From positions 1 through 64,000 of the forward strand of contig CAUYUJ010003405.1 in the NCBI GenBank assembly GCA_963575745.1: DNA of 64,000 nt. The letters are read 5' to 3'. This stretch comes from Prorocentrum cordatum. Lineage: Eukaryota; Sar; Dinophyceae; Prorocentrales; Prorocentraceae. The notes beneath the pieces are model-generated. The model did no database searches, was not told the origin of the DNA, and saw only the letters and a program-made list of their open reading frames with translations. Below, one piece after another: positions 22,602 through 31,746 of the stretch (the stretch's first letter is position 1; every line of letters begins with the position of its first letter). The position numbers and the translations under genes are program-made.

Positions 22602-23758
22602 AGCCGATCGAGACCCTCTGGGAGATGGGCGCGATTAGCCTGACACCATCGACGCCACCCGCCAGACGGTTCAGCGCGATCAAAGGCATCAGGATCTGTC
22701 GCGTCCCATTCGAAGATATTCAGGATTCCCACATCCAAGCTAAAGTCAGTTTTGTCCACTCGCCGAGACAAATATGCCCACCACTTCCACGTCGGGCAGA
22801 TGGCACTTTTGCCTGCTGGCGGACAGTTGTGGTATACCTGATACGACATCCACCGACGGGCAAGCTCGTGCGTTTTGACCTCGCGCGCCTTGTTGCCATG
22901 GGCAGGGCGCTTGTCGTTAGGCGATGCCGGGATCCAAGCGACTACGGATCTTTCAGCGGACAGAGTGGCGGTTTTGCCTGCCATAGCAGCGCGGTATCGC
23001 GCAAGTGTGTCATCGGAAATATCATCCCTCCAGCCTTCGCGGTACCTTGCCTGTGTGCGGTCAGAGTTCCGGACCACTGCGGCCCGTGGCGTGTACCTGC
23101 CGTCCGAACGCACATAGTAGGTATTAGGGCTCCCTCGATATCTAATGAATCCTGCTGCCCTCCAGTCCACCGCTGGCTTCAGTCTGAAACTCTGGATCGA
23201 TGATGCCTCATGCGTGATTCCTTCCTGGCATACTGAACAGCCTATCATGCCATACCTTGATTTATGTCCCATATGACATACGAGGCAAACGTCATCCTCC
23301 CAGACTGGGGGTTGTTGGACTTCCGCACAAAGTTCGGCGTCAAACTGTTCGACATGATATCCAGCCCAGATTTGCTGTTTTGGCTCCAAAACGTCGACGC
23401 AACCGGTCCTTTGCTGGTTTACGACCTGGACCATAGTCAGGCATCTGTTACACGTAACGTGCCACGACAGCTCGTTGTCCGGTAACTCAGGGAATGCGAA
23501 GACCTGCCAAATATCATCCCATTGCAGGACATTGTCCGCGAATATTTGGCCCGCTGGCAAGATCCTATGTGGGTGTGCCTCCAAGTGTCCCGAGCTCATG
23601 GTGGCAAAATACTTGCCATTAAATGTGGATAGGTGTACATCAAGTACCGATCGATTGGTCCGTCCTAGGAGGTCCTTGGAGACACCGTCCTGATGAAGGA
23701 AGGTCGGGAACCCGGTGTCACACTCCAAGCGGAGCCGTTCTTCGTCTCTTTGGACCAT
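22598..23758 (-). CDS. Cys-rich segment of the large broken gene
   Basis: 386 codons with a well-mixed composition typical of a folded protein. Cysteine pairs suggest zinc binding: CNRC, then CLVC and GH followed about eight residues later by CSVC, giving a C-x2-C, GH, C-x2-C arrangement. The C-terminal part (YVRSDGRYTPRAAV to WKWWAYLSRRVDKTDF) has many aromatic residues. It overlaps the possible KptA-like segment upstream by about 90 bp in another frame. I know no family with this exact arrangement. It may be a structural zinc module of the same polypeptide. Confidence 0.5.
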   Translation of the reverse strand: MVQRDEERLRLECDTGFPTFLHQDGVSKDLLGRTNRSVLDVHLSTFNGKYFATMSSGHLEAHPHRILPAGQIFADNVLQWDDIWQVFAFPELPDNELSWHVTCNRCLTMVQVVNQQRTGCVDVLEPKQQIWAGYHVEQFDAELCAEVQQPPVWEDDVCLVCHMGHKSRYGMIGCSVCQEGITHEASSIQSFRLKPAVDWRAAGFIRYRGSPNTYYVRSDGRYTPRAAVVRNSDRTQARYREGWRDDISDDTLARYRAAMAGKTATLSAERSVVAWIPASPNDKRPAHGNKAREVKTHELARRWMSYQVYHNCPPAGKSAICPTWKWWAYLSRRVDKTDFSLDVGILNIFEWDATDPDAFDRAEPSGGWRRWCQANRAHLPEGLDRL

Positions 23759-24879
23759 CTCTTTGGCTTCCGAGAAGCGAGTGGCACGTATACATCCTCC
23801 GGTGCTAGCGCTTCCAGATCATGGATCCCGCGCGCGCACGGGGGCAACGCCACAGTGCATGCCACAGTGCCGTATTGTCGAGTACCTGTCGCCCCATCAT
23901 GCAAGGGGGCCACCCGCCCTTCTTGGCTGTGTCGGACGTCGGCATCAGTCAGAGGTATAAGCAGCGCCCCATGTTTGTCGCTCATGCTAGGGTCGTACCT
24001 GACGTCTCGGAAGCACGGGCAAAGAATTCTCAATGAGCGGCCGTAGACGGCCCTGATGAGAAACGGTCGTGTTGTTGGAATTACGTGTAGCCTCTCTATT
24101 TCGCTCTCCGCCCGAGACGAGTCGGTGCCCCCGTCAACCTCGGACGCGCCGACTCCTTTGAGGACGATTTCGGCGAAGCTTTTGCCCCAGTCCATTGGAC
24201 GGGAGGTGGGGCCTTCGCGGGCTGCATTCATCTCCACCCCCAGCATTTGAACGCCCTGCGGGGGAAGCATGGCGATGGCGCGCATGAATCTGGACCACGG
24301 GCGATCATTGCCAGCGTCGGTCAGCATGTTTAATAGCACTTCCACCTCAACCCAGCCGCCTGAACTCAGCACATGGGCCGAGCTGTGGCGGAGGAGGTGA
24401 ATGATTAGCTTGGCAAGACGAAAAGCTCCGCCTTGACTCAGCTCGCTCGCGGTAGCATATAGTTTCGGTCGTAGAAGTGGGTACATAGGCACCAGAGCAT
24501 GGTCTGATCCAGGCAGACTACGGCTCTCGATCGTGTTGTACCGAGCGCGCAAGTATCTATCCACTCTGGAGCGTTCGTCCCCGAATAGGTGCCTGATGTA
24601 GTCCAGAAGTGGATCAGCCACGAAGTCCACGTAAGCTGAAAGTTGTCGCTGATGAACGCTCGAGCCAATCGTTGGTTGGGAAGCACATGTCCATTGTTGT
24701 GGAGTTCGTCTATTAGACGTGCTTTTGCTGGAGACAATGCCGAAAGGTTCTCCCGCCTGTATTCCGGGGTCGCCAGCAAGGGAACACGTTCGCCCCGGTC
24801 GAGCAATCCTTCGTGGGTCAGTTCCTCGTGCTCGAGTCCGATATGCGTTAGTCCGTCGGGACCCTCCTGCGGCGTCCAT
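23665..24879 (-). CDS. Possible RNA 2'-phosphotransferase (KptA/Tpt1)-like segment
   Basis: The first 75 or so residues overlap the preceding segment and are probably not translated in this frame. Coding appearance begins near SAYVDFVADPLLDYIRHLFG (residue about 81). Residues about 152-186 (RLAKLIIHLLRHS, GGWVEVEVLLNML) resemble the N-terminal winged-helix of Tpt1/KptA enzymes, which typically read SK-LS-LLRH, then GWV-V-LL. Residues about 274-283 (LIRAVYGRS) resemble the IRAVQGHS motif that binds the RNA 2'-phosphate in that family. The later conserved HGT motif is not evident, so activity is doubtful. The assignment rests on pattern memory only. The segment is embedded in the large broken gene, with no independent start. 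Confidence 0.35.
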   Translation of the reverse strand: MDAAGGSRRTNAYRTRARGTDPRRIARPGRTCSLAGDPGIQAGEPFGIVSSKSTSNRRTPQQWTCASQPTIGSSVHQRQLSAYVDFVADPLLDYIRHLFGDERSRVDRYLRARYNTIESRSLPGSDHALVPMYPLLRPKLYATASELSQGGAFRLAKLIIHLLRHSSAHVLSSGGWVEVEVLLNMLTDAGNDRPWSRFMRAIAMLPPQGVQMLGVEMNAAREGPTSRPMDWGKSFAEIVLKGVGASEVDGGTDSSRAESEIERLHVIPTTRPFLIRAVYGRSLRILCPCFRDVRYDPSMSDKHGALLIPLTDADVRHSQEGRVAPLHDGATGTRQYGTVACTVALPPCARGIHDLEALAPEDVYVPLASRKPKRWSKETKNGSAWSVTPGSRPSFIRTVSPRTS

Positions 24880-25337
24880 AACGTCATGAGATGTTCCTCC
24901 GATATCTGCTTGTTCTTGGGAAGTGGTAATGTGCCCTCTATCAGGAAATAGTACTTCCCAAATGGCGTCCCATCGTCAGGAGCGTATGGGCGAGTCTGTG
25001 GGTCGATCTGGAAGACTGCGACGATGGCCTGTCCTGTCGCTTCCGCGCTTTCCTCCTCTCTGTCAGACCCGTCCTCGACATCGTCGATCTGATCTTCTTC
25101 GTGTTCCACCGCAGTGTCTAACTCCATCTCGTCATCTTGGTCGGACGAGGACTCGTAGGAACTTACTTCGAGGTTGACCGCCTGGATTGATTTCCGGCAC
25201 CATTTATCGTATTCTCTCTTTTCGTACTCGATGATTTCGGGGCTAGCCCTTTTGCCATTGGCATCCGCCCATCTGATGTGCATCCGATACCTGGGCGCGC
25301 ACCGATCCAAATGGACCGCCGTAGGCGGCATCGCCAT
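24438..25337 (-). CDS. Acidic middle segment of the large broken gene
   Basis: 300 codons. It includes an acidic low-complexity stretch (SSDQDDEMELDTAVEHEEDQ and onward), then an ordered-looking part (GKYYFLIEGTLPLPKNKQIS, EEHLMTLWTPQEGPDGLTH). After about residue 225 it loses coding character, because the reading moves to the frame of the KptA-like segment near 24,650. Family not recognised. Confidence 0.45.
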   Translation of the reverse strand: MAMPPTAVHLDRCAPRYRMHIRWADANGKRASPEIIEYEKREYDKWCRKSIQAVNLEVSSYESSSDQDDEMELDTAVEHEEDQIDDVEDGSDREEESAEATGQAIVAVFQIDPQTRPYAPDDGTPFGKYYFLIEGTLPLPKNKQISEEHLMTLWTPQEGPDGLTHIGLEHEELTHEGLLDRGERVPLLATPEYRRENLSALSPAKARLIDELHNNGHVLPNQRLARAFISDNFQLTWTSWLIHFWTTSGTYSGTNAPEWIDTCALGTTRSRAVVCLDQTMLWCLCTHFYDRNYMLPRAS

Positions 25338-25707
25338 GTATTGGCTGCATCTCCGTGCCAGGTACGAGTTTGGAGTCCTGAGACACAGCCAACTTGGTCG
25401 TCATGAAGCAGCCGACGCTTGTACATATGTAGATCTGCTCGATGCGGGATGCGGCGGGCGAGGCGATCACGTAGGTATTTCTCCTCCGCGCGAGTTCATC
25501 CTGTGGCAATGGTGAAGGCTGGTGGTCAGGTGCCCCGATCCGTTGGTCTTTGGGCTGAGTCAGGGGCGTACCATGGGGATTTTCGAAGCGTGGCTGTTTG
25601 CGATCTGCGGTGAATGATCGCTTGCACCCCGCATGCCCAGTGTTGCCCCAGCCTGAGCGCCTCCCACCTGGTTGCGACTCTCGCCGCGCCGTCGCCGCTT
25701 CCTTCAT
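25243..25707 (-). CDS. Segment of the large broken gene
   Basis: 155 codons. The part around RIEQIYICTSVGCFMTTKLA has ordered-protein character and a C-x4-C pair. It continues into the 24,438-25,337 frame near 25,320. The initial third is polar and may be linker. Family not recognised. Confidence 0.35.
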   Translation of the reverse strand: MKEAATARRESQPGGRRSGWGNTGHAGCKRSFTADRKQPRFENPHGTPLTQPKDQRIGAPDHQPSPLPQDELARRRNTYVIASPAASRIEQIYICTSVGCFMTTKLAVSQDSKLVPGTEMQPIHGDAAYGGPFGSVRAQVSDAHQMGGCQWQKG

Positions 25708-25818
25708 GATAGTTTCGCGGCCCCCCCGTCCAACGAGACTCTTTGCCCTCGGCGGCCCATGGGGCTCAATACTGCCCGGGACATGGTCCGCATTCTGGCG
25801 ATTGGGTCCTCCCTGTAC

Positions 25819-26394
25819 TTATTCGTCCTTCTTCTTGTTCCGGAAGGCCATCCAATGGTGAACTGAAATCCTCGGCGTCGATTGATCTACCTCCATCGTC
25901 CTTAGATCTGGGCGTTCTAGCGGCAGCCCAGCTTCCTCGAGCGGTGTAACGATAGCCTGAAGGCCATGGGCCACAAGGATCGCGTTGTCGAACTGTTCAG
26001 TCACTAGATCCGCCGAGTACAGGTGATTATACTGCCAATTCCCAAGGTTCAAGAACAACACGTGTTTTCTTCTAATCTTTGGGAGCTCGGTAGCAATCTC
26101 CCTCTGTGTCGTCGACTGAAAATTGCCCCGTACCTCTCTCTGCACATTTCCCACGTCGATGGGTGTCTTGGGTCTCTCGGCTATTAGCCGGTCTTGAATC
26201 ACGCTCTCGATCTGCCATGGCGCTATATTCTGGTCCAAATCGGGAGCGGGGTCTATGAGCGCCTTGACATCAACCTCGAATCGACGAGAGTGCTTCGGGC
26301 TGAAGACCCATACTTGTTGCTGGTTGGCCTGACAGGGTATCATGAAATACAGCCGTAGCGACTGCTTGATTATCAGCTCCGGCATGCTGCACAC
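25819..26394 (-). CDS. Segment of the large broken gene
   Basis: 191 codons with the composition of a folded alpha/beta protein, for example QQQVWVFSPKHSRRFEVDVK, IAPWQIESVIQDRLIAERPK and KHVLFLNLGNWQYNHLY. The end (FRNKKKDE) runs into a short unassigned gap before the next segment. Family not recognised. Confidence 0.45.
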   Translation of the reverse strand: MCSMPELIIKQSLRLYFMIPCQANQQQVWVFSPKHSRRFEVDVKALIDPAPDLDQNIAPWQIESVIQDRLIAERPKTPIDVGNVQREVRGNFQSTTQREIATELPKIRRKHVLFLNLGNWQYNHLYSADLVTEQFDNAILVAHGLQAIVTPLEEAGLPLERPDLRTMEVDQSTPRISVHHWMAFRNKKKDE

Positions 26395-26728
26395 ATACTG
26401 CTTTCGCCCCCTTGCTTCTGCGTCGATTGGGCGGAAACCTCCTAGCGCAGCCGGCGGGGTCGCGAGCTAAGTCCACGGTCACGATGTTGCCGTCGTCCCA
26501 GAGCTCCGCACCGTGGCTGTAGCTCTGGTGTAGGCAGTGGATCATCTCGCTTTCATGGAAAGCATACACCCCCCAGCGGGGGTTCTGCCCTTCGCTTTCT
26601 TGTCTGTCTTGACCCTCATGCCCCACCTTTGCCTGGGCGGGAGGAAGACGCCAGCGTTCAGGAGCGCGTAACGCTTGCGGGTATCCGTAGCGTGCGAGTA
26701 AGATTCCCGTTTTCCCAATTTGACGCAA
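26270..26728 (-). CDS. Segment of the large broken gene
   Basis: 153 codons. GVYAFHESEMIHCLHQSYSH and ELWDDGNIVTVDLARDPAG look coding. Overlap with the 25,819-26,394 frame places a break near 26,400. A further short frame at about 26,658-26,978 probably carries the sequence between this segment and 26,891-27,376. Family not recognised. Confidence 0.4.
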   Translation of the reverse strand: MRQIGKTGILLARYGYPQALRAPERWRLPPAQAKVGHEGQDRQESEGQNPRWGVYAFHESEMIHCLHQSYSHGAELWDDGNIVTVDLARDPAGCARRFPPNRRRSKGAKAVCVQHAGADNQAVATAVFHDTLSGQPATSMGLQPEALSSIRG

Positions 26729-26890
26729 TCATGGATCCAATCAGGCAGTGGGAATGGGATCTCCAGCGCTGCAAAGGACTCGTGCTCGGCAAACCTTGCC
26801 TTGCTCCACTCGAATAACGCAGAACACGATGCGTCTGGCAGTACGGACGTATGTCAACGTCTCGGCACCAGGTACTCGATCGCTCTTCTC

Positions 26891-27376
26891 TTACAATAAT
26901 CTGCCGCAGTGCGCGGGGATCGCGCCAGACGCCACCCATTCTCGGGCAGCGGTGCGTCCCTTCGCTACGTCGTACCATCCGTCGGCGTCGTAGAACGATT
27001 CGACGAGGTTGAACTCTTTCACGTGCTGCTTAGGCTTGCGTGGAACCAGCATTAGCTCGTAATCGACGACCTGCTCGCTATCGAGGATCGTCTCTTCTGA
27101 TGGCAGTGTGTCTGATCCTTTTCTCAGTCCGACTACCACCGCCCGCTGGTGCTCTTCACATGCGTTAAAGAAATCGGGGCATTGCACCCGACTCTGCCCG
27201 AAGATGCAATCAATGTGTCCCTCTCGGTTGTGCAACGTCGAATGGTGCAGAACGCTCTGGATGATCGCATCCCTCTGACGCTGCTGCCCCGGTAGCAGAC
27301 GCAGCCGCCTCGTTGACTTTTGGCGCGGCCTTCTTGCGCGACTGCGCCGTGAACAGCATTGCCGTTCCTTTCTCAA
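26891..27376 (-). CDS. Segment of the large broken gene
   Basis: 161 codons. The part after about residue 45 looks coding (HIDCIFGQSRVQCPDFFNAC, ESFYDADGWYDVAKGRTA). It overlaps the end of the 556-codon segment, with a frame break near 27,240. Family not recognised. Confidence 0.4.
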   Translation of the reverse strand: MRKERQCCSRRSRARRPRQKSTRRLRLLPGQQRQRDAIIQSVLHHSTLHNREGHIDCIFGQSRVQCPDFFNACEEHQRAVVVGLRKGSDTLPSEETILDSEQVVDYELMLVPRKPKQHVKEFNLVESFYDADGWYDVAKGRTAAREWVASGAIPAHCGRLL

Positions 27377-28880
27377 TTGCGCCCATCACCTTTTTCATGG
27401 CGTCGTCGGTCGGCAATGCCTCCATGTGAGACCCTGCTTCAGGCCCCATCCCGTAGATATCCACCTTGTCGTGAAAGGGGGTCGTTCTATAACGCCTGTC
27501 AGCCCATGCCGGTCTGTCATCATGGTGTTCTCCCAGCCATGACACAAATTCCTTGGAATTTGCATTGACTGAATCAGACGGCACGCACTGGGGAGCCCCG
27601 ACATCACCGAACGGAAATACATCTCCCACTTGGCATTTCGAGTAGCGGCCTCCGGTGGATATGCCATCGCTTATCATAGGGCCCTTCGCGCCCGGGGGTT
27701 TGGGCCTCGGCGCGGTGGCCATAGGCGGGGGCGCCATTGGCGGCGGCGGCGGAGCATCTGCCGCCACGGCGCCGCGAGGCCGCTCAGAGACGTCGAAGAC
27801 TGGGCAACGAAGCTCGTAGCAGACCTTCGCTGCATTGGCGATGTATTTGGCAACGTCCGTGGCGTGCGAGTAGTTGCTACCTCCGGGATAAAAATGCAAG
27901 TCGTCGCCTTCCGGGTGCTCTCTTCGATGGTATAGTTCCGAGCCGCGAAGCATGAGCATTTTCGGGTTCAAACCAGCCTCGTGGTAGAGGTTTATCCGAT
28001 TGTGTCCCCAGGCGAATGCGCGAGACGCTGATGTGTCCCATATGGCACAGTCGAAACTGGTCTTGTTTTGGTTCCAGCTTTTACCTTCGCCAAGGGCGAG
28101 GAACACGAGCATCTCGCCCGTTGTGTTTGCTATGAATGCTTGTTCATCGCCGGCGTCATCTATCATTGATAGGGTTTCTCTCTCGCAATCGTCGTAATCA
28201 GAGGGCGTGTCCTCTCTTCTAGCCCCTATGACTCGTCTCTGCGAGCCGTCACCGCGAACGCGCAACTCGTTGCCGTTCCATGCCATGACGCGACACCGAG
28301 TTTTGCAATGCCCCGGTGGAGGGGTCCAGTTCATTGAACGTAAATTGGCCCGAATATCGTCCAGTGCCCCTTCCGTTCTTGATTGTCGCGCCTGCCCCGG
28401 ATGATCTGTTCTGAAATTCCTGCAGGAGAGCAGCGTTGAGCGCAGGGCTTCCTTTGTTGTTGATGAACGATGTTGTGGAATCAGAGGAGACCAGGTATAT
28501 TCTACGTCGCTGAACACCCGGTCGCCTTCGTTCATGCCGGCTCCAAATACACGGAGCCAGGTCCTGGTCGGGATAGGCCTGTACCACGTTGAGTGTGGGA
28601 TATCATAGGCCGCGTAAAAGTAGGTCGCCTCACCCGAAATGCGAGAGGAGACCCCTGCGGCTCTGATGAGACTACTCAGCGCAGCGCAGGCCTGAGGGAA
28701 GTTGAGCCTGGCGAGCGCCGTAGACGCTTCAGGCCGAATAATACAAGCAAGTGCTTTTCCAATAGATTCCACTGCCTCACGGTATTCGGGCTTCGGTGCG
28801 TTGTTTGGCAAAATCGTCATGTCCATTCGCGGGTCAGGTCGTCTCTCCTCTGACTTGAACAGTTCATGACCGTATTCCAA
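27210..28880 (-). CDS. 556-codon segment of the large broken gene, unknown family
   Basis: This is the longest continuous frame of the 21-31 kb unit. It starts in an ordered region (EAVESIGKALACIIRPEAST, TYFYAAYDIPHSTWYRPIPT). A middle domain contains AIWDTSASRAFAWGHNRINL and HFYPGGSNYSHATDVAKYIA. A short Pro-rich hinge follows (APPPPPMAPPPMATAPRPK), then a second ordered part (KEFVSWLGEHHDDRPAWADR) and an Ala/Lys-rich tail. Coding appears to enter from the upstream frame near 28,905, before the first Met. I do not recognise the family. Clean mixed composition over more than 1.6 kb argues for genuine coding ancestry. Confidence 0.6.
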   Translation of the reverse strand: MEYGHELFKSEERRPDPRMDMTILPNNAPKPEYREAVESIGKALACIIRPEASTALARLNFPQACAALSSLIRAAGVSSRISGEATYFYAAYDIPHSTWYRPIPTRTWLRVFGAGMNEGDRVFSDVEYTWSPLIPQHRSSTTKEALRSTLLSCRNFRTDHPGQARQSRTEGALDDIRANLRSMNWTPPPGHCKTRCRVMAWNGNELRVRGDGSQRRVIGARREDTPSDYDDCERETLSMIDDAGDEQAFIANTTGEMLVFLALGEGKSWNQNKTSFDCAIWDTSASRAFAWGHNRINLYHEAGLNPKMLMLRGSELYHRREHPEGDDLHFYPGGSNYSHATDVAKYIANAAKVCYELRCPVFDVSERPRGAVAADAPPPPPMAPPPMATAPRPKPPGAKGPMISDGISTGGRYSKCQVGDVFPFGDVGAPQCVPSDSVNANSKEFVSWLGEHHDDRPAWADRRYRTTPFHDKVDIYGMGPEAGSHMEALPTDDAMKKVMGAIEKGTAMLFTAQSRKKAAPKVNEAAASATGAAASEGCDHPERSAPFDVAQPRGTH

Positions 28881-30133
28881 AGCGTTCCAGTATCCGTCGA
28901 CGGGGCGTCGTGAGCATGGCTCTGGGTACCTGGGCCTCCCGCGCCAGACACGCCGGTCTCGGCAGAGTCAGGTGCCTCTTGTGATACCGTGTCAACTTCC
29001 ATCTGGTCTGGAGGTTGAAGAGCTTCGACGACATTGTCGTCCGGTGTCCTCGCCCCCTCCTCCAATAATGGGTCTGGCCCATCCTCTCAACCCGGCGGCG
29101 CGTCCGTCCCCATCTCGTCGTCTGGCGGGATCGGGACTTGCTCAGCGCGCGGCGTTGGCTCTTCGAAGATGTAGTCCCCGAGATCTGGCGGCAACGAACC
29201 GGCCGATGGAGGCGACATCGGAGCTGCCCGTTGTTCCTCCGCTGCCGCGGCAGCACTGGCCCCAGCCCGTTGCTGTTGATCAGCAGCGGCAGCCTCGCCT
29301 GCTTTCTTAATCTCTTGCTCCCTTGCGAGGCGTTGCATCAGCCCCGGCGTTTCATTCGATGCGTCGCCGCCAGTCACCTGCTGACCCATGCCGTCCGAGC
29401 CATGGGCTGGAGTGCGTGCCCGAGCCTCCTCTTGTGGAGGCTTTCTGGCTGCCTCTTGATGTTCCTGGACTCGGAGCAAGCGTTCTTGCAGTCCTTTCGT
29501 ATTCTCATCAGCGTAGTTGCCAGGTGCTTGCTGTTCCCGGCCGTCCGCAGCGTCCGTAGTAGGAACACGCGGTGGCGCGGGAGGCGCCCTTTTCTGCCTG
29601 GGCTGTGATGCAGGCGGGGGCTTGCCATGTTCATCTGCTGGCACATAGCTGCTTGGTGGTGGCGACGGAGGCACCCGTGCGTCCGTCGACCGTGGCCCGA
29701 ATCCAGGGGGCGGAGGCTTTGCCTTCGGTGGACTCGGAGGAGGATCCTTGCTCGGCGGCGCATGCGATGGCGCGGCCGTCGGGTCTCGCGCAGACCGCGG
29801 CGATGCCCTGGGAGGCGCCACCCCCTGGGGAGGCGGCCTATACTGAGGGGCAATGCCTGGGGCAAACGGTTTAGGAGGTCGGCCTCCGCCATGGGCGTTA
29901 GAGCTCGGGGCTGTACCCGGAGCCTGAGGCTTCGGGCCCCCCCCCCTCGCCATAGGCTGGATGGGAAGGCGGCGCGCCGGGGGCCTGAGGCTTCGGCGTG
30001 CGACCCTCATTCGGTGCGTGGTACGTCGGGGTCGCGCCAGGAGCCTGCGGCTTCGGCAGGCCCTCCTGTCTTGCGCCCGAGTATGACGGCAGCGCCCTGG
30101 AAGCCTGAGGCTTCGGTGGACGACCTTCGCCAT
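28817..30133 (-). CDS. Proline-rich N-terminal segment with 21-residue repeats and a TGA break
   Basis: One frame covers most of 30,133-28,817, with an in-frame TGA near 29,087. At about 29,858-30,185 a repeat of about 63 bp encodes PKPQAPG-type units of about 21 residues, but a run of ten C (29,937-29,946) splits these between two frames. The rest is Pro/Ser/Lys-rich, then glutamine/alanine-rich with two similar helices (GLQERLLRVQEHQEAARK and GLMQRLAREQEIKKAGEAA), probably a coiled coil. The end is acidic (DDNVVEALQPPDQMEVD). The whole region is likely disordered. Whether the TGA is real decides whether this is an intact N-terminus or a pseudogene. Confidence 0.45.
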
Positions 30134-30744
30134 GGGCGAAATACGGTTGGGGGTGCCTTAGGAGCTGGAAGTTTAGGCGGCGCCTTCTTGGGCGGCTGGC
30201 CTCCGGGAAATGCTTTGGGCGGAGGCGACGGTGGCCCCCTCGCCCTCTGCTCCCTTGACGACTGCCTCGCGCCTTCTCCCCTCGTTCGATTCCAGCGGCT
30301 CGATTGATTGCCTCCTCCGGACGGCGGACGGCGCGCCGCCGAGGGGGCAGCCTTGCGCTCGATGTCGGCGCGCCTCGCCCCTTCCACCTGCGAGAATGGT
30401 TGGCGTAAGTTGAGATATGGCGACGGCGCCTCGCAGTGGAGAGCCGGGTCGAACTCGATTTCAGGAAGCCCTTGACTGCGCCCGTGTTCTGGCTCAGGCG
30501 ATGCGTAGTCGGCGCGCCTCAGCCACTCGTAGTGAACAAGACTGTCCTGGAAATCAACCCTGCACTCTTGGCGGCGTGCCTTCCGGCGCCCCTCCAGCGT
30601 GACATGCGGCCGTGGGTCGTGGCCCCGCGCTGGGCGATCGCTGGGGCTCCGAATTCCATCGTAAGACGGATGCTTCTTGACATGCGCCTCCAGGTCGTCA
30701 AACGTTGCGCCCTCGTAGGAGGTCATAGTCGAAACGTCCCGCAT
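30007..30744 (-). CDS. Putative N-terminus of the large broken gene
   Basis: 245 codons beginning MRDVSTMTSYEGATFDDLEA, the most upstream coding-looking sequence of the 21-31 kb unit. The first 140 residues look ordered. Basic Pro/Ser-rich sequence follows, and after about residue 205 the frame should shift to that of the PKPQAPG repeats. The start is chosen because no coding character continues above 30,745 in any frame. Function unknown. Confidence 0.45.
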   Translation of the reverse strand: MRDVSTMTSYEGATFDDLEAHVKKHPSYDGIRSPSDRPARGHDPRPHVTLEGRRKARRQECRVDFQDSLVHYEWLRRADYASPEPEHGRSQGLPEIEFDPALHCEAPSPYLNLRQPFSQVEGARRADIERKAAPSAARRPPSGGGNQSSRWNRTRGEGARQSSREQRARGPPSPPPKAFPGGQPPKKAPPKLPAPKAPPTVFRPWRRSSTEASGFQGAAVILGRKTGGPAEAAGSWRDPDVPRTE

Positions 30745-31150
30745 TAGTGCTCATGCCCAGACGACTGTTCTGGAGAGGTTCAGTCTCCCTCTGTGGGTAG
30801 CGCACGCGTGCCCCGGGCCCAATCTGGATCCGGTCGGGGCCACCGACTGAGCCGGTCTAATCGACATTGTCGGGCATCGTGGCAGGAATGGAATAGAACC
30901 GGTCGGCAATGTGCCTCCGTGGCCCATGGGCCTATATTGTCCCACTTGGGCCCAGACTGGACTCGCGAATCATTTGAGTATTTCGCGTGGCGTTTTCGTT
31001 TCCAGTTCGCGGTGCAGCTTGTCGGTGGGCTCTTGAAACCATGTCTGGGCAGGCCCTCGTTCTGTGCCTGAGTGAGGAATGGCCATGTGATGCGGTGCTC
31101 TGCGTATGCTTATGCATCCATCCAAGGCGCGATCAAGATGGCACTCATAT
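30745..31150. other. Gap between the large broken gene and the copia-derived region
   Basis: About 400 bp without coding character on the minus strand. It could hold a promoter or long terminal repeat. A short phrase (AATCGACATTG) also occurs at about 20,841, which is too little to call paired repeats. Confidence 0.35.
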
Positions 31151-31152
31151 CC

Positions 31153-31746
31153 TCAACCAGGCGACGCCCGCCAAAAACGTGGCACTTCCAAACTTGACTG
31201 TTTGCCCCGCATTACGGGTAGCCTGCCCTTTACAAAGGGTTCCAGTCCCCCGACCCAAGATACATTGCTGGAGCTGGCGGAGTTCCAAATGGCAAGGTAG
31301 ACGTCCTGCGGTATGTTCACGGTGGGCTGGTACGATGGCTTCTTGAAGATCTTCGCAAGCATCCCGGATTCGTCGAGACCTCGGTTCTCCATGTTCATCC
31401 GCCTGTCTTCGCGTATGAAGCGGCGCGCTTCACGATGGACTTACCGATGGCTTCTCCCTGGCGCAACCCCAACACTTGATACAGGTTCGGGGTCTTGCTC
31501 CGCACGTGGGGTGAACGCTCCCGCACGTCGTTCCGACTCCATGCTCCCTCCGCGTTCATTGCTCTCGTCGGCCCCTTGGGTTGCATGGAAGCAGCGTGTC
31601 TCCGCATTGTCCGAATGGCCGCGTGGTAACGTGCACCAGTCCGGACGGTCCAAGTCACGCCCCATCGAACTCCCCGCGGCGTAGCGGCGCTCGAGTTTGG
31701 GATCACTTAGGACATGCTTCGCGAGACCAAGGAGACCTGTCGCTTC
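31153..31746 (-). pseudogene. 3'-terminal remains of the copia-associated ORF
   Basis: Several short minus-strand frames (31,153-31,398; 31,395-31,706; 31,441-31,665) have mixed composition, and one continues directly from the upstream ORF through a stop near 31,747. I could not match them to a domain. Position suggests the C-terminal part of the ORF that follows RNase H, degraded by stops and frameshifts. Confidence 0.35.

Noticed and set aside
20760-31000. Possible long terminal repeats flanking the 21-31 kb gene
   Set aside because: Only about 11 bp (AATCGACATTG) and general CCCA/GGGCCC composition are shared between the two sides.
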